A stretch of 64,000 nucleotides of DNA from Thuidium tamariscinum (GCA_947034885.2 OX344749.2:37963682-38027681); one strand, 5' to 3'. Positions 40,602-51,050 are shown, counted from the stretch's first letter. Translations and numbers: made by a program. The notes: generated by a model from the letters alone, not told the origin.

Positions 40602-41548
40602 CCCCTAAACCCCCGGACAGCGTTTTCACCAAAAAAAATGCTCCAAAACTGCCATTTCTAATACAAGAGCAATTTTTTTTTTAAAACACATTTTTGACTC
40701 ATGTAACTGTAGGATCTTGTAGTAAGGTGGTTTGTAAACATGTGGAAAAAATTTCAGAAATTTCCACCATGTAGATTGCAAGATATAAGCATTTGAATTG
40801 ACAAAAACTGTTTTTTTATCCCTGCGAAAATCCGGGCAGCTGCACTTCACAAGGTCACATTTGTGTGAAAAAAAATTCAAAATGGTGGTTACTCTTTGAA
40901 TTCATACTTCAATGCAAGTTGGCTACATTCTCAAAAAAATTCAAACCATTTGGAATTGTACAACATATAGGAAAAAATAAGTAAGTAGAAAGAAGTAAAA
41001 AATGAGCCAAAATACTAAATTGTGAACATTTTATTCATGGAATTGAAAATTTTCAATCCCAATGGTTAAAATGTTGAAATAAACAATCTACACCTTTTGT
41101 TTTTATTTTTTTCCAAAAATATGAAAAATTGAATTAAATGAAGAATTTCAAACTTTTTTTGTACTGTGGAGATTCTGTAACTGGCCGCAAACTACCCCAA
41201 ACTCAAAATCTTCATAACTTTTAACTCATTGATCGGAATGGATTGATTCAAAGCTTCCCATGTCTGTATAAACCTAAAGAATCAATTTGAAATTTCACTT
41301 TTCAAAAAAAAGTTTTTTTGAAAAAGTTTTTTCAGCTGCCCGGGCTGCCCGCCGAGCAAACAAAGTGACATATCATGCCATAACTTTTTATCCACAAAGT
41401 CAAAAGTTATGAAAATTGTTAGGCCTTCAAGCTACTCCTCGGACACACATTGTATCAAAATTTCAAAGAAAAAAAATAAAAACTCCATCCGTAGTGAGCT
41501 GCCCAAAAAATCTATAATCTCAAAAAACGTTGTCCGGGGGTTTAGGGG
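40602..41548. mobile_element. Family B element B2: piggyBac-like, TTAA-flanked, best-preserved ends
   Basis: TTAA on both sides (40598-40601 and 41549-41552). The left end CCCCTAAACCCCCGGACAGC and the right end read backwards, CCCCTAAACCCCCGGACAAC, agree over about 25 bp with a single difference. 947 bp, no coding frame. Same interior as B1 in opposite orientation. The near-identical ends make it the least decayed member in the window. Confidence 0.8.
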
Positions 41549-41586
41549 TTAACATTCAATTACGTCAGGCTTGGTTTAACTTACAA

Positions 41587-41985
41587 TAAGGTAGAACCGC
41601 CATAACCAACTAGCACCTCATAGCCAATCTGTATATTCATGTATTTCCAATCAAGACTAGAATGTTTTGTTTTTCTTCTTTTGCAAAGTTGGAACTAAGA
41701 GTTCATGGTACATGTCCCAAAGTAGAGTGGCAAGAAAGTAGGAAGCAATGAGTGTGAAAGTAGTGTTTTGAATGATCAGAATTATAATAGTTCGGAGATT
41801 GGCTATGGATTTGGTGCACTTTTTGCCTTTCAAAATTAATAGTAATTTCAATTAATGTGATAAAATTACCAAAGTTTGTGCAACCCTCATCATTTCTAAT
41901 GGTGTGCCTTTGAAAATATTTGCTTTGCCTTGCACTATGTCTAGAATATGTCAAATGATCAGTTGCAGGTGAGATGGAGAGCCGA
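41587..41985. mobile_element. Family C element, copy C3
   Basis: Left end AAGGTAGAACCGCCATAACC, with interior words CAAAATTAATAGTAATTTCAAT, GATAAAATTACCAA and TTGCCTTGCACTATGTCTAG as in C1, C2 and C4. The right end near GATCAGTTGCAGGTGAGATG is imprecise. Confidence 0.5.
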
Positions 41986-42047
41986 ATTGCATGTCTTATT
42001 TTACCCTCTTCATACACACCATTCTTTCAAAAAAAAAACTTGTGTTA

Positions 42048-42319
42048 AAGTGGGTACACCTAAAATTACACCTCACCTAAAAGTGCCATCTATAGTTGTT
42101 GTACATTTCTAAATTCCATTATGTACCTATTTGGTTGGAGTGCTTTTAGAAACAGACTTTGAACCTTAATAACTTTTGCATACTGTATCCAAATGCTGCG
42201 TTTTTTGGTGCATTGAAATGTGCTTTCACTTGCCAAGAAGACTATATGAAAATTTGATCAGACCTGTAATAGTTACTAGGCACAATACCAAAAAGTGGCA
42301 CTTTTGGGTGTACCCACCT
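42048..42319. mobile_element. Family A element, copy A2 (TA-flanked)
   Basis: Left end AAGTGGGTACACCTAAAA; right end read backwards AGGTGGGTACACCCAAAAGT. TA at 42046-42047 and 42320-42321. 272 bp, nearly the length of A1 and same orientation; closely similar to A4 at 46764-47024. Confidence 0.78.
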
Positions 42320-42408
42320 TAGATGAGCTCTTGACTGTGCAGCTAAGTTATTTCAAGAGACTGGGTACCTGCAAGAGCATGTTGGAATAACTGAACTTAC
42401 TGTATGTG

Positions 42409-42786
42409 TTACTGAGGACAGTGCTTGTCCGAAACCATGTCTTTCTTTCTTTCAGTCAGTCCCTCCCATACCGTATTTTTCAACGCCTGCCCCAAAGTTT
42501 GAAACTTGCAAATTGAGGTTAAGAGCATTAATGTGAAAACCGTTACACAATAGAGACAGACCACAATTGGAACGGAAATTGCAATTAAAATTGCCATTCC
42601 CGCTGTGCCCCTGTGGTGCCTGAAGCCTGTAACTCCGTCTGATGAGTGGAAGAGACAAGGTGGCGAGCCTGACATGAAAGGAATGTTTGGATCCGGTGCA
42701 CCGTCACTCCCTCCCTCTGTCCCTCCCCTTGACGTGCCCCTGCACATGCTACCTCGAAACTCACACCTCAAGTCCACCACCACCAT
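42409..42786 (-). CDS. Possible small gene, one predicted membrane segment
   Basis: A 125-codon minus frame in a GC-richer island (about 42400-42890) within AT-rich DNA. It starts MVVVDLRCEFRGSM and has a Gly/Ser/Pro-rich middle. One strongly hydrophobic stretch (AILIAISVPIVVCLYCVTVF and following, about residues 64-90) could span a membrane, followed by a basic tail. No family recognised, no partner exons found, and the island could instead be a promoter. An early GAG/GTGTGAG could act as a splice donor, so the frame may be wrong. Confidence 0.22.
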   Translation of the reverse strand: MVVVDLRCEFRGSMCRGTSRGGTEGGSDGAPDPNIPFMSGSPPCLFHSSDGVTGFRHHRGTAGMAILIAISVPIVVCLYCVTVFTLMLLTSICKFQTLGQALKNTVWEGLTERKKDMVSDKHCPQ

Positions 42787-43573
42787 TCAATTAGGAGCGC
42801 CATTTGGGAAACATCACAGGCCCAAGGCTCAGGCAGCCAGCAGTCCAGCACTTGGAAAATGAACTGAATGAAGTCAATGAACAACCCATAAGTTAAGTTA
42901 AGCTACGAGCAATGAACTGGTGGGGAGTAACCGGCATTTAGTTACAAGTTAGCCAGTTGAAATCCACAATTTCCAAATGAAGTTCAAAATTTCAGGAAAA
43001 AACGATCATTTTAGAGAGGAAAAAAAGAATATTTTTTATTTTCTTAAGGCCTAGTCGAGAGTATTTTCCAAGCAACCAGTTGGTGCAAGAAAATGTAGGA
43101 TTTTAGCTAGTTAAGCTAAAATTTCTTCCCGGACTCTGGCTACGAGCTCCTAAAATGGACACTTGCCCTAAATCAAGAGATTTAGTAGGTGCATAGGGAG
43201 AAAATTTGTGTGCACTTGTGAGGAAATGGTCTAGGAAACCAGTAAAATTAGGTTCATATTTTTTTGAGCTTATTTGAATATAATATATATTTTTGAAAAC
43301 AATTGTGTAGATGCACCTATTGCAGACACTAGACTAATACCCAAGTGGCTACAGAAACACCCAAAGGTGACACACTCTAATTTTGAATCCCATGTGGGTG
43401 ATTGGCCATTTCTTGGAAGAATGACAACTTCTTGGAACCACACTTGTTCACTTTAGGACCCCACATAGCTTCTTTGGGTCCACTTGTACTTGGATTAAGG
43501 TTCTTTTTCTAGATGCCCATGAATGATTAGTGTTCAATTTAGGTGCTTCTACCTTATAAGCTAGTCTACGTTA

Positions 43574-43800
43574 AGGTGGAAGCATCCAAAACCGTCAATT
43601 TAAGCAATTCAACATACTTAGATGGAGGCAACTTTTCCTAGAAATAATATTTTTGCAATATCAACAAGTGAAAATCATGAATATTCAAAAAAAAAGATTT
43701 TTTGGATATTGTATGTAATTTTTATGATTTTTCAAAAGTGCTAGCTCTTTAGACCATTGAAACTATCATGTAGATGTATCCACATCTAAATTATGTCTAA
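43574..43800. repeat. Family E repeat, copy E2 (reverse orientation)
   Basis: TTAAGGTGGAAGCATCCAAAA, CAACATACTTAGATGGAGGCAAC and GATATTGTATGTAATTT are the reverse complement, with changes, of the E3 copy at 50.46-50.69 kb. Confidence 0.45.
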
Positions 43801-43861
43801 CTCAGTAGTCAACAAATCAAAGTAAAATAAGTGTCATTTACATGTGTCAACCAATTACAAT

Positions 43862-44073
43862 CACTACAAGAGAAAGGGGTGTTTTAAGTATAGTCCGAGA
43901 GATAACATTTTAAGTAATTACCTTTATAAAAGACTTTAAGTAAAAAATAAGTGTCTTTTTAGTAAAGTTTTACTAGAAAGACACTTATTTCTTACTTAAA
44001 ATCTCTTAAAAAAGTCATTGCTTAAAATGTTATCTCTAGGACTATACTTAAAACACCCCTTTCTCTTGTAGTG
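43862..44073. mobile_element. CACTA-type miniature with AAT target duplication
   Basis: 212 bp. The left end CACTACAAGAGAAAGGGGTG is the exact inverse of the right end (44054-44073), and the arms pair over most of the length (GATAACATTTTAAG, AAGTGTCTTTTTAGTAAA). AAT at 43859-43861 and 44074-44076 is the 3-bp duplication expected for CACTA elements. Non-coding; its transcript would fold into a hairpin. Confidence 0.88.
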
Positions 44074-44191
44074 AATCAAGTATTTGGAAGACACATTAAC
44101 TACAACCTAGTGCAACAATTTGGTGTAGTCTATGCATGGTACAAAAATGAGAACATGGACGCTAATGGGTGTTTCTACCTTATAAGTTGTG

Positions 44192-44745
44192 GTGTGGTAG
44201 AGGGACTCATTCCTAACTAGTGCCCCATCAACAATCAATAGGGTACCACTAGTCCAACTAAGGTTGGAACGGATTTCTATTCTCTCCTTGGAGTGCATAT
44301 TTTTGTACTTTTCAAGTTTGGGACCAATAAATTCATGACACGTAAGTGAGCAAGAAAGCAGGAATCAATGAGTAGAAAAGTAGTTCTTGAATGATCAAAA
44401 TTGAATAACTTGAGGTGTCAGTCAATGGTCAAGCACAACTTTTGTCTTTTCTTTTTTGACACAAAAGAAACATGTTCAATTGCAAGAGAGAAAGGAACAA
44501 ATTGCCAGCGACAAGTGGCCTAGCAAGACCAAACAAAGACACAACTACAAAGAAGGAAAAAAGAACAAACACAACTTTTGTCTTTTAAAATTCATAGTAA
44601 TTTCAATTCAAGAGATAAAATTATATATTTTTTTGGCAATCCTCATCATTTTTATCAATGCACATCTGAAATGTATACTATGCCTTGTACTACCCTAGAT
44701 CAAATAAGCACCGTGCTTATTTGATTAGTTATGGATCCCTCTGCC
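44192..44745. mobile_element. Family C element, copy C4, carrying a nested insertion
   Basis: Left end GGTAGAGGGACTCATTCCTA; right end read backwards GGCAGAGGGATCCATAACTA. The interior agrees with C2 (GGTTGGAACGGATTTCTATT, CTTGGAGTGCATATTTTTGTAC). A 119-bp insertion at 44451-44569 is flanked by a 17-bp direct repeat. Confidence 0.65.
44451..44569. mobile_element. 119-bp insertion with a 17-bp target duplication (SINE-like or retrocopy)
   Basis: The word CACAACTTTTGTCTTTT occurs at 44434-44450 and 44570-44586, directly flanking the insertion; other family C copies carry this site once. Read on the minus strand, the inserted piece ends in AAAAAAG. A long target duplication with an A-rich end suggests LINE-type reverse transcription of a short RNA. 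No A/B box of an RNA polymerase III promoter could be seen. Confidence 0.5.
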
Positions 44746-45046
44746 ACACATTTAAAGAGTTCAAGAGAAATTGGGAAATCCCCTTTGCAATGAAATTCCA
44801 TTTCATTTGTTTCAAAGAAAAAAGGAGAGAAATTATAAATTATACAATTATTTGGGTAACAAAATTATAATTGAAATGCTCTTTAGTGGTGATGAAGTTT
44901 TAGCACTTAATTTTTGTAACTGATCCACAACTGAAGGGGTAATATTCTATCAGGATCTGTAAGCTTATGGTATTTGCACATTAGCAGATTTCCCTTATCA
45001 ATTTATCATACTGTTACAAAAGTTTCTACGGCCTGAGCAATAACTA

Positions 45047-45899
45047 AGGTACGTAGACCCAAAAGCGCCGCTTATTCATATTGTGTCTAGTTCTTATTAT
45101 TAGCTCGTTCAGATTTTCATGCAGTCTTGATGGCAAGTGAAAGCATGTTCCAACGCACCAAAAAACATAGGATTTGGATACCGTATGCAAAAGTTATTAA
45201 CCCTTTAAGGACCGTGGTTGATTTTGGGGTGGGAACAATTTCTTTACATAATTCTTGAAAAATCCCATTTTGTGACCATTCTATGAATGTAATTCTAAAT
45301 CAAATTGTCTGAATTGGTTCTATAGGACAAATCTTTGAATCAAACAAAAAATGGAAGCGATCCAATGGTTCACATCTTTGTAATTAATTTTCAAAGATTA
45401 ATGTGTTGCAAATAGCCTTTGGCAATGGTGCTAAATAGGGTCTGCCACAATTGGGCATAAATTTCACTAAATGCTCTAAAAATTGATCCTAAACCTTCCA
45501 ATTAGTTCTTTCACACATATAAGTAGTCATCTTTTACATTCATTATTTTTTTTTTGTTGCAATATTTCACATATGAAGGGCCAAGCAATTTAAGTTTGGA
45601 TAAGCATAGCTAATGCATTTTTGCATGTATTTCCTTGAAAATGGCTTTGCTTGAAGTGTACAAAGACACTCTAATTGCGTTGTTCTCTAAGTTTTTAGAA
45701 ATGAGATGTTTTATAATTAGTAATAGACAAAAAGTGCAAAAATCAACCCAAAAGTAGTTGACTGGTCCTTAGAGAGTTAATGGTCAAAGTTTGATTCTAA
45801 AAGTGCCATCTACAGTCTGTGAACATGACTGATTTTGAAAATGTATGCACACTGTAGATGACACTTTTAGGAACATGGCACTTTTGGGTTAATATAACT
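45047..45899. mobile_element. Family A element, copy A3, split by a family B element
   Basis: Reverse orientation relative to A1: CTTGATGGCAAGTGAAAGCATG, CGTATGCAAAAGTTATTAA, then the B3 insertion, then TGGTCAAAGTTTG and GTGCCATCTACAG. The left end AGGTACGTAGACCCAAAAGC follows TA; the right end is degraded. Confidence 0.7.
45201..45776. mobile_element. Family B element B3, nested in A3 at a TTAA
   Basis: TTAA at 45197-45200 and 45777-45780. Ends CCCTTTAAGGACCGTGG and, read backwards, CTCTCTAAGGACCAGTC. The same A position in A1 (inverse of 39524-39537) carries a single TTAA, so the insertion duplicated TTAA and changed nothing else. 576 bp; interior unlike B1/B2. Confidence 0.82.
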
Positions 45900-46074
45900 T
45901 GGGTGTTGTCATGGCATCATCAGGCCTGGGCATGATTTGAACTGTTGGGGCAGTTGGGCCTCGGGCGGGATGGCAAGTTATTGTTATCAGGGTTGCCAGG
46001 AGTCTGTGGAGTCAGACATGGCTACATACTTCCGTCCAAGTCTTTTAAATATGCAGGATGTTAAAGCTGTGCGT

Positions 46075-46320
46075 TCAATCCTACCATTGATGGTGGGCCC
46101 AGCAGAGTAAATTTTGGGTTCTTTGGGTAAAAGTGAACAAAGCCCCTTATTTTGGGCTTTGTCTAGGGTATGTTTTAGACCACTCCTAGCTAGTTTGGGG
46201 TCTCTAATTGCAAATATGAATTCTGAATTTGCAATAAAAGAATTTCCCCCAAAAAAAATTCTTGAATTTTTCTTCAAAGTAAATCTACTTGTTGGGCTCA
46301 CCTTCAATGGTAGGATTTAG
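46075..46320. mobile_element. Family I miniature element, copy I1
   Basis: AATCCTACCATTGATGGTGG at the left and, read backwards from the right, AAATCCTACCATTGAAGGTG form the inverted ends. The interior (TTTGGGGTCTCTAATTGCAAATATGAATTC) is shared with I2 and I3. Confidence 0.65.
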
Positions 46321-46340
46321 CACCCAACACATCCTACGAT

Positions 46341-46591
46341 GTTAAATCCTACCATTGAAGTGGATCTAGCAGGTAATTTTGGATTCTCTAGGATAAAAGT
46401 GATAAAAGCTCCCTATTTTGTGCCATGTCGAGGGTAAGTTTGAGGTTTTGCCTAGATAATTTGGAGTCTCAAATTGCAAATATGAATCCAAGATTTGCAA
46501 AAAAGCTTATTTTTCAAAAAAATAAAAAATTCCTGCATTTTCCCAAGGTAAATCCACCCTGCTGGACCCACCTTTGATGGTAGGATTTAAT
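46341..46591. mobile_element. Family I miniature element, copy I2, adjacent to I1
   Basis: Left TTAAATCCTACCATTGAAG and right, read backwards, TTAAATCCTACCATCAAAGG. Same orientation as I1 and about 20 bp from it, so a tandem duplication or two insertions side by side. Confidence 0.65.
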
Positions 46592-46763
46592 GTCCAGCGT
46601 GCAAGATCCAATTGTTTCACTTCACTTGGCATTGGCAAGATGACATTGCTGCATTCTAGAGGCAAATTGGATGATTCATTCTTTTGTTTGCAACTGTCTG
46701 TGAGGATATCATTTGCAAAGAGCATTAAAGAGAAACTGGAAATTTTGGCATCATTTGGTTTGG

Positions 46764-47024
46764 CATAAAATTGCACCTCACCTAAAAGTGTCATCTATAA
46801 TTGTTGTACATTTCTGAATTCCATTATGTACCTATTTGGCTGGAGCGCTTTAAGAAACAGACTTTGAACCTTAATAACTTTTGCATACTGTATCCAAATG
46901 CTGCATTTTTTGGTCCATTGGAACGTGCTTTCACTTGCCAAGAAGACTATATGAAAATTTGATCAGACCAGTAATAGTTACTAGGCACATTACCAAAAAG
47001 TGGCACTTTTAGGTGTACCCACCT
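46764..47024. mobile_element. Family A element, copy A4 (left end truncated)
   Basis: Right end AGGTGTACCCACCT followed by TA at 47025-47026. The body is nearly the same as A2 (ACAGACTTTGAACCTTAATAAC). The left end lacks the GGTGGGTAC part. Confidence 0.7.
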
Positions 47025-47314
47025 TAAGCTTACTGTAAGTTAGAGCTGTGCAAAATGTTTGCAGGGAACTCAGTTGCTGTCTGAGAGAAATTCTGACTCT
47101 TCAACCAGAGGTTTTCATTGTATTCAAGGAGTGGGAAATAAGTTACTCTTGAAACTATTGGAAAAGAAAAAGATTACTTCTGAAAATGAGCTATGAAATC
47201 AAATTCTATCCATTCTAGAGCTTGGAACTTTAACTTGGATCCTACACTCAATTGGTATTCGGATTGACCACATATAGGAAAAAATGGGGGAAAGGCTAAT
47301 GAAATAATTAAGAT

Positions 47315-47615
47315 AAAGCCACCTATAACGGATCAAATAAACAATTCTAGACATGATTTGGTATAATCCAAGGCAAAAAGTGCTCTAGACCTAGAGCCTA
47401 CCTCTAAACTCTTTTAATTTCAATCATTCAAAAACTACTTCCCCACTCAATGCTCACTATTTTCTAGCTCACTATTTTGGGACATGTATCATGTACTTAC
47501 TAGTCCCAACTTTGAAAAGGAGAAAAAAGAACATTCCAACCTTGGTTGAAAGTAAATCAATTTACAAGTTGGTTATGGGGTGCTAATTGAGAATGGGTGG
47601 CTGCACCTTAGTGAG
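47315..47615. mobile_element. Family C element, copy C5 (diverged)
   Basis: Left AAGCCACCTATAACGGATC and right, read backwards, AGGTGCAGCCACCCATTCTC. Interior words CATGATTTGGTATAATC, AAAACTACTTCC and CATTCCAACCTTGG follow the C1 order. Confidence 0.5.
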
Positions 47616-47652
47616 ATCAGAGTCGACATAGAAGAGTTGAACATTCTTTTAA

Positions 47653-47995
47653 CCCCTAAAGGACCAAGTTGCATTTTAGGCAACATAGCAATTTTAGGTA
47701 GCTTACTACGGGTAGAGTTTTTTTGTTTTTGTTTTTAAAATTTTTCATACAATTTATGTCCAAGAAGTAGTTTTAAGGCCCAACAATTTTCACAACTTTT
47801 GATTTCATGGTTTAAATGTTAGTGTATAATATGTGACTTGCAATGCTTAGCAAAAAGCCTAGGTAGCCCGAAAAACTTTTTTTAAATCACTTTTAAAAAA
47901 AATAAAAATTTGAAATTGATTTTTTACATTTATATATACATTAGAAGCTTTGGATCATTCCATTATGATTAATGAGATGAAAGTTATGACAGCAT
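47653..47995. mobile_element. Family B fragment B6 (left end only)
   Basis: TTAA at 47649-47652, then CCCCTAAAGGACCAAGTTGC and about 340 bp matching B1 (GCCCAACAATTTTCACAAC, GATTAATGAGATGAAAGTTATG). The match stops at about 47995, where unrelated hairpin DNA begins. Confidence 0.6.
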
Positions 47996-48246
47996 CCCCA
48001 CCGCATGGCTCAAAATTTGACTGAAAATCAGGCCTCTTGGAAGACTCTCCAACTCTAGCCGGGTTGGTTGATAGTCATTTGTCCCGCTGTTGAATAATGC
48101 AAACAACCCTCTAGAATTTTTTTGATCAAGTTTTCCAATTTACTTTGCCTTAAATTTGAAGCCAAAAAAACACTATTTTTTTTTAATTCCTTGAGATCTC
48201 ACTCTCCTTGCTTGAGGCGATCTTGAAATAATTTTGAATATGTATT

Positions 48247-48460
48247 GGAACAAGGCTCTTTATATCCTTATGGGGTGGAGGGAGGTTCCCCAACCCATGT
48301 GGGATATAAGGATTTGAATTTTCTTGAATTAGAAATTCAAGTTTTTAATTTTCAAAATTCAAAATTTTAATTCCTTGTTCAAACTAGTTCAAATCTTTAT
48401 ACCCCACATAGGTTGGGGCACCTCCCTTTCACCCCATGGGGATATAAGGAGCCTTGTTCC
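48247..48460. repeat. Hairpin repeat with arms of about 75 bp
   Basis: GGAACAAGGCTCTTTATATC at the left is inverted at the right (GGAGCCTTGTTCC). The arms also share GGGGTGGAGGGAGG and CAACCCATGTGGG. AT-rich loop, no coding. Confidence 0.75.
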
Positions 48461-48510
48461 ATTACAAACTCACTTCTTCTTACATCTACATGAAGTGAAA
48501 GTAGTTTGCA

Positions 48511-48900
48511 TGAGAAGTAGAACTTGTTACATCTTATTGGGGTGTAGAGAGATGTCCCAATCCATGTGGGACAAAGGAAAGTATGAACTTAAACACTAGT
48601 AGAATCCCCTGTTTAATGTGACAAGACCTAATTTTTCTTGACGGATTTTGGTAGACATCAAATGTAACAACCCATGTTTTTATGTCAGCATTAATGTTAT
48701 GTAGAATGTTCTTGTTGAGATAAAAACATAAATTGTTACATTTGATGTCTAACAAAATCTCTCAAGAAAAATTAGGTCTTGTCGCATTAAACAGGGGGTT
48801 CTACTAGTGGAAGGAATTCAAAGTTCATACTCTCCTTTTTCCCACATGAATTGGGACACCTCCCGCCACCTCAAGAAGATACAATGAGTTCCACTTCTTA
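48511..48900. repeat. Second hairpin repeat, loop holding a CACTA miniature
   Basis: The left arm TGAGAAGTAGAACTTGTTAC ... GATGTCCCAATCCATGTGGG and the right arm (inverse, ending near CCACTTCTTA) are related to the hairpin at 48247-48460. The CACTA-type element at 48594-48809 sits in the loop. Confidence 0.7.
48594..48809. mobile_element. CACTA-type miniature (CACTAGTAGAA ends)
   Basis: 216 bp. Starts CACTAGTAGAATCCCCTG; the right end read backwards is CACTAGTAGAACCCCCTG. The arms pair over about 90 bp (ACAAGACCTAATTTTTCTTG in both). CACTAGTAGAA is a common plant CACTA terminus. The flanks AAA and GAA give no clean duplication. Confidence 0.8.
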
Positions 48901-49304
48901 TAGAAAATTCAAACCAAGATGAATTTCATTTTTTTATCATTTTGAGGACAAAAAATATCAATTTTTGGAATTCCTTGTAAGCATTCTATATATATATATA
49001 TTGGATGGTCTACAATAGTCATACACCTCGATATCGGAGTCAAAAATACAGTCAAACCTCCTTTCAAGCCTTGGCTAAAACTCAACATTTTTCCATCAGC
49101 TTTGTAAATTTGTTGATGCCCAGCCATTTTCTGAGTCCTATCTTGCATGCAATGGGGTACTCATAATTGTGGGCCCCATTGTTGTGTGACCCAGCTAAAT
49201 ATTAAATTTGAACCATATCTTGCGTTTGTTCTAAAGAATTTAAATTTGTGAGTGGGTATAGAGTCTTTGAAAACCATACCTACCCACAAACTTGAACACC
49301 TTGT

Positions 49305-50140
49305 AACTTTCATCTCATTGATCATAATGGAATGATTTCATCATAATTTATTTAGAAATCTAAAGAATTAGTTTTAAATTTATTATTTTTTAAAAAAAAA
49401 TTTGAAGAAGTTTTTAGGCTGCCTAGGCTATCCATTGAACAAGAAAACCACATATCATGCAATAAATTTTTAACCATGTAATCAAAAGTTATGAAATTTT
49501 TTGGGCCTTGAACCCTAAAGTTCTTTAACTATGTTTTCACAAAAAAAAACCTCCCAAACTGCCATTTCTAACACAAGTACCAAATATTTGGAAAATGTCA
49601 TTTTTGGACATATATATAATTGTAGGATCTTGTAGTATGCTAGTTTGAGAAGACAAGGAAAAAAATTCAGAAATTTCTATGGTATGGATTACAAGATATA
49701 AACATTTGAATTGATCAAAATTCGTTTTTTGGCCCTACAAAAAAACGGGCAACTATACTTTACAAGCTCACATTTGCATGAAATTAAGTCGAAAATGGTA
49801 ATGCTTCTTTGGATCCATTTTGCAAGGCAAGTTGGTGACATGCTTGAAAAGTTTCAAATCATTTGGAATTGTATAACATATAGGAAAAAAATAGTAAGTC
49901 AAAAGAGTTAGAGATGATTTAAAATACTAAATTGTTAAGAATTTATTTGAGAAATTGAAACTTGACAATCCCAATGGTTCAAATGTTGTAATAAACAATC
50001 TACACTCAGTTTTTTTGTTTTTTTCAAAAAATATTAAAAATTGAGTAAAATAAAGGACTTCAAAGTTTATTTTAGAGTAAAGAATCCATAACTACCTGCA
50101 AACTAAAATTCTTCATAATTTTTGACTCATTAATCCCATA
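49305..50140. mobile_element. Family B fragments, reverse orientation, rearranged
   Basis: Two blocks (about 49305-49520 and 49525-50140) match B2 in its orientation: CATATCATGCAATAAATTTTTAACC, ACTGCCATTTCTAACAC, GGATCTTGTAGTA, CATATAGGAAAAA, CCCAATGGTTCAAATGTTG. The block order is rearranged and no TTAA ends are kept, so a broken copy. Confidence 0.6.
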
Positions 50141-50284
50141 AATGCTTTCATTGACATGTATTAGCTATGCTTTCAAGCCCTAAAGTTCCAAATTTTCTCT
50201 CTCAAACAGGATTGAGGAACTTTACATACAAGTAGAGCTTGAGTTCCAAAAAAGATTCAAAGTTTGGAAGCCCAAGTATAAGAG

Positions 50285-50690
50285 AGTAACACCCATTCCC
50301 AAACATGTCCCTTGTAGTGGACTATAGACTCACCCAATTGTATATGTAGAGTTCCGTTAATGTGTTTGCTACACGCTCAATTCTAATTGGTTGATGCATT
50401 CTAGGGACACAAATAAATATTTAATTGGCTCACTACTGGTTTTAGCAGGGTTTTGTTTTGGGTGCACCTATTGCACACTTTAAATGGTCTAGGGAGCCAT
50501 CACTTAGTAAAAAGAACATAGAAATTACATACAATGTCCGAAAATTCTATTTCTTTTTTTTGAATATTGATGATTTTCACTCACTAATACTAGGAAAACG
50601 TCATTTTTAGAAAAAGCTGCCTCCAACTATGCTGAATTCCTTATTTGGATGTTTTTTGGGTGCTTCCACTGTAAGATGTTCCCTCTTCAG
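50285..50690. repeat. Family E repeat, copy E3 (long form)
   Basis: CCCTTGTAGTGGACTATAGAC, TTTTGGGTGCACCTATTGC, ATAGAAATTACATACAATGTCC and GCTGAATTCCTTATTTGGATG are shared in order with E4 at 57.7-58.3 kb. Confidence 0.55.
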
Positions 50691-50781
50691 CCTTGCCTTG
50701 CTTGACTTCAATCAATCAAGATGAGTTCTCCCCTAGCCATTGACTGTTTTCATTGGCCTTCTTTTTGGCTTTGAGACGCAA

Positions 50782-51050
50782 GACGTTAAATCAATCCCAC
50801 GAAGGTGCGACAGAGGGGTAGAACGCCGCTCCAGTAGAATAAAACTCATTTTCCTAGGGGTTGATTGAGGTTTGGGGTTTATGTTTTTGTTTTGTTTTTT
50901 GGTTGTGTTCTCGTGTCCCTCGACTATTTTGGGGTCTCTGATGCCAAATATGAACTCAGAATTTGAAAAAAAAAATTTATGCAAAAAATAAAAAAATTCA
51001 GCGTTTACCCTGTGCTAAACTCAGGGACTTCATTGGACTGATTTAACGTC
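50782..51050. mobile_element. Family I miniature element, copy I3
   Basis: Left GACGTTAAATCAATCCCACG and right, read backwards, GACGTTAAATCAGTCCAATG. The interior keeps TTTTGGGGTCTCTGATGCCAAATATGAACTC as in I1 and I2. Confidence 0.65.
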
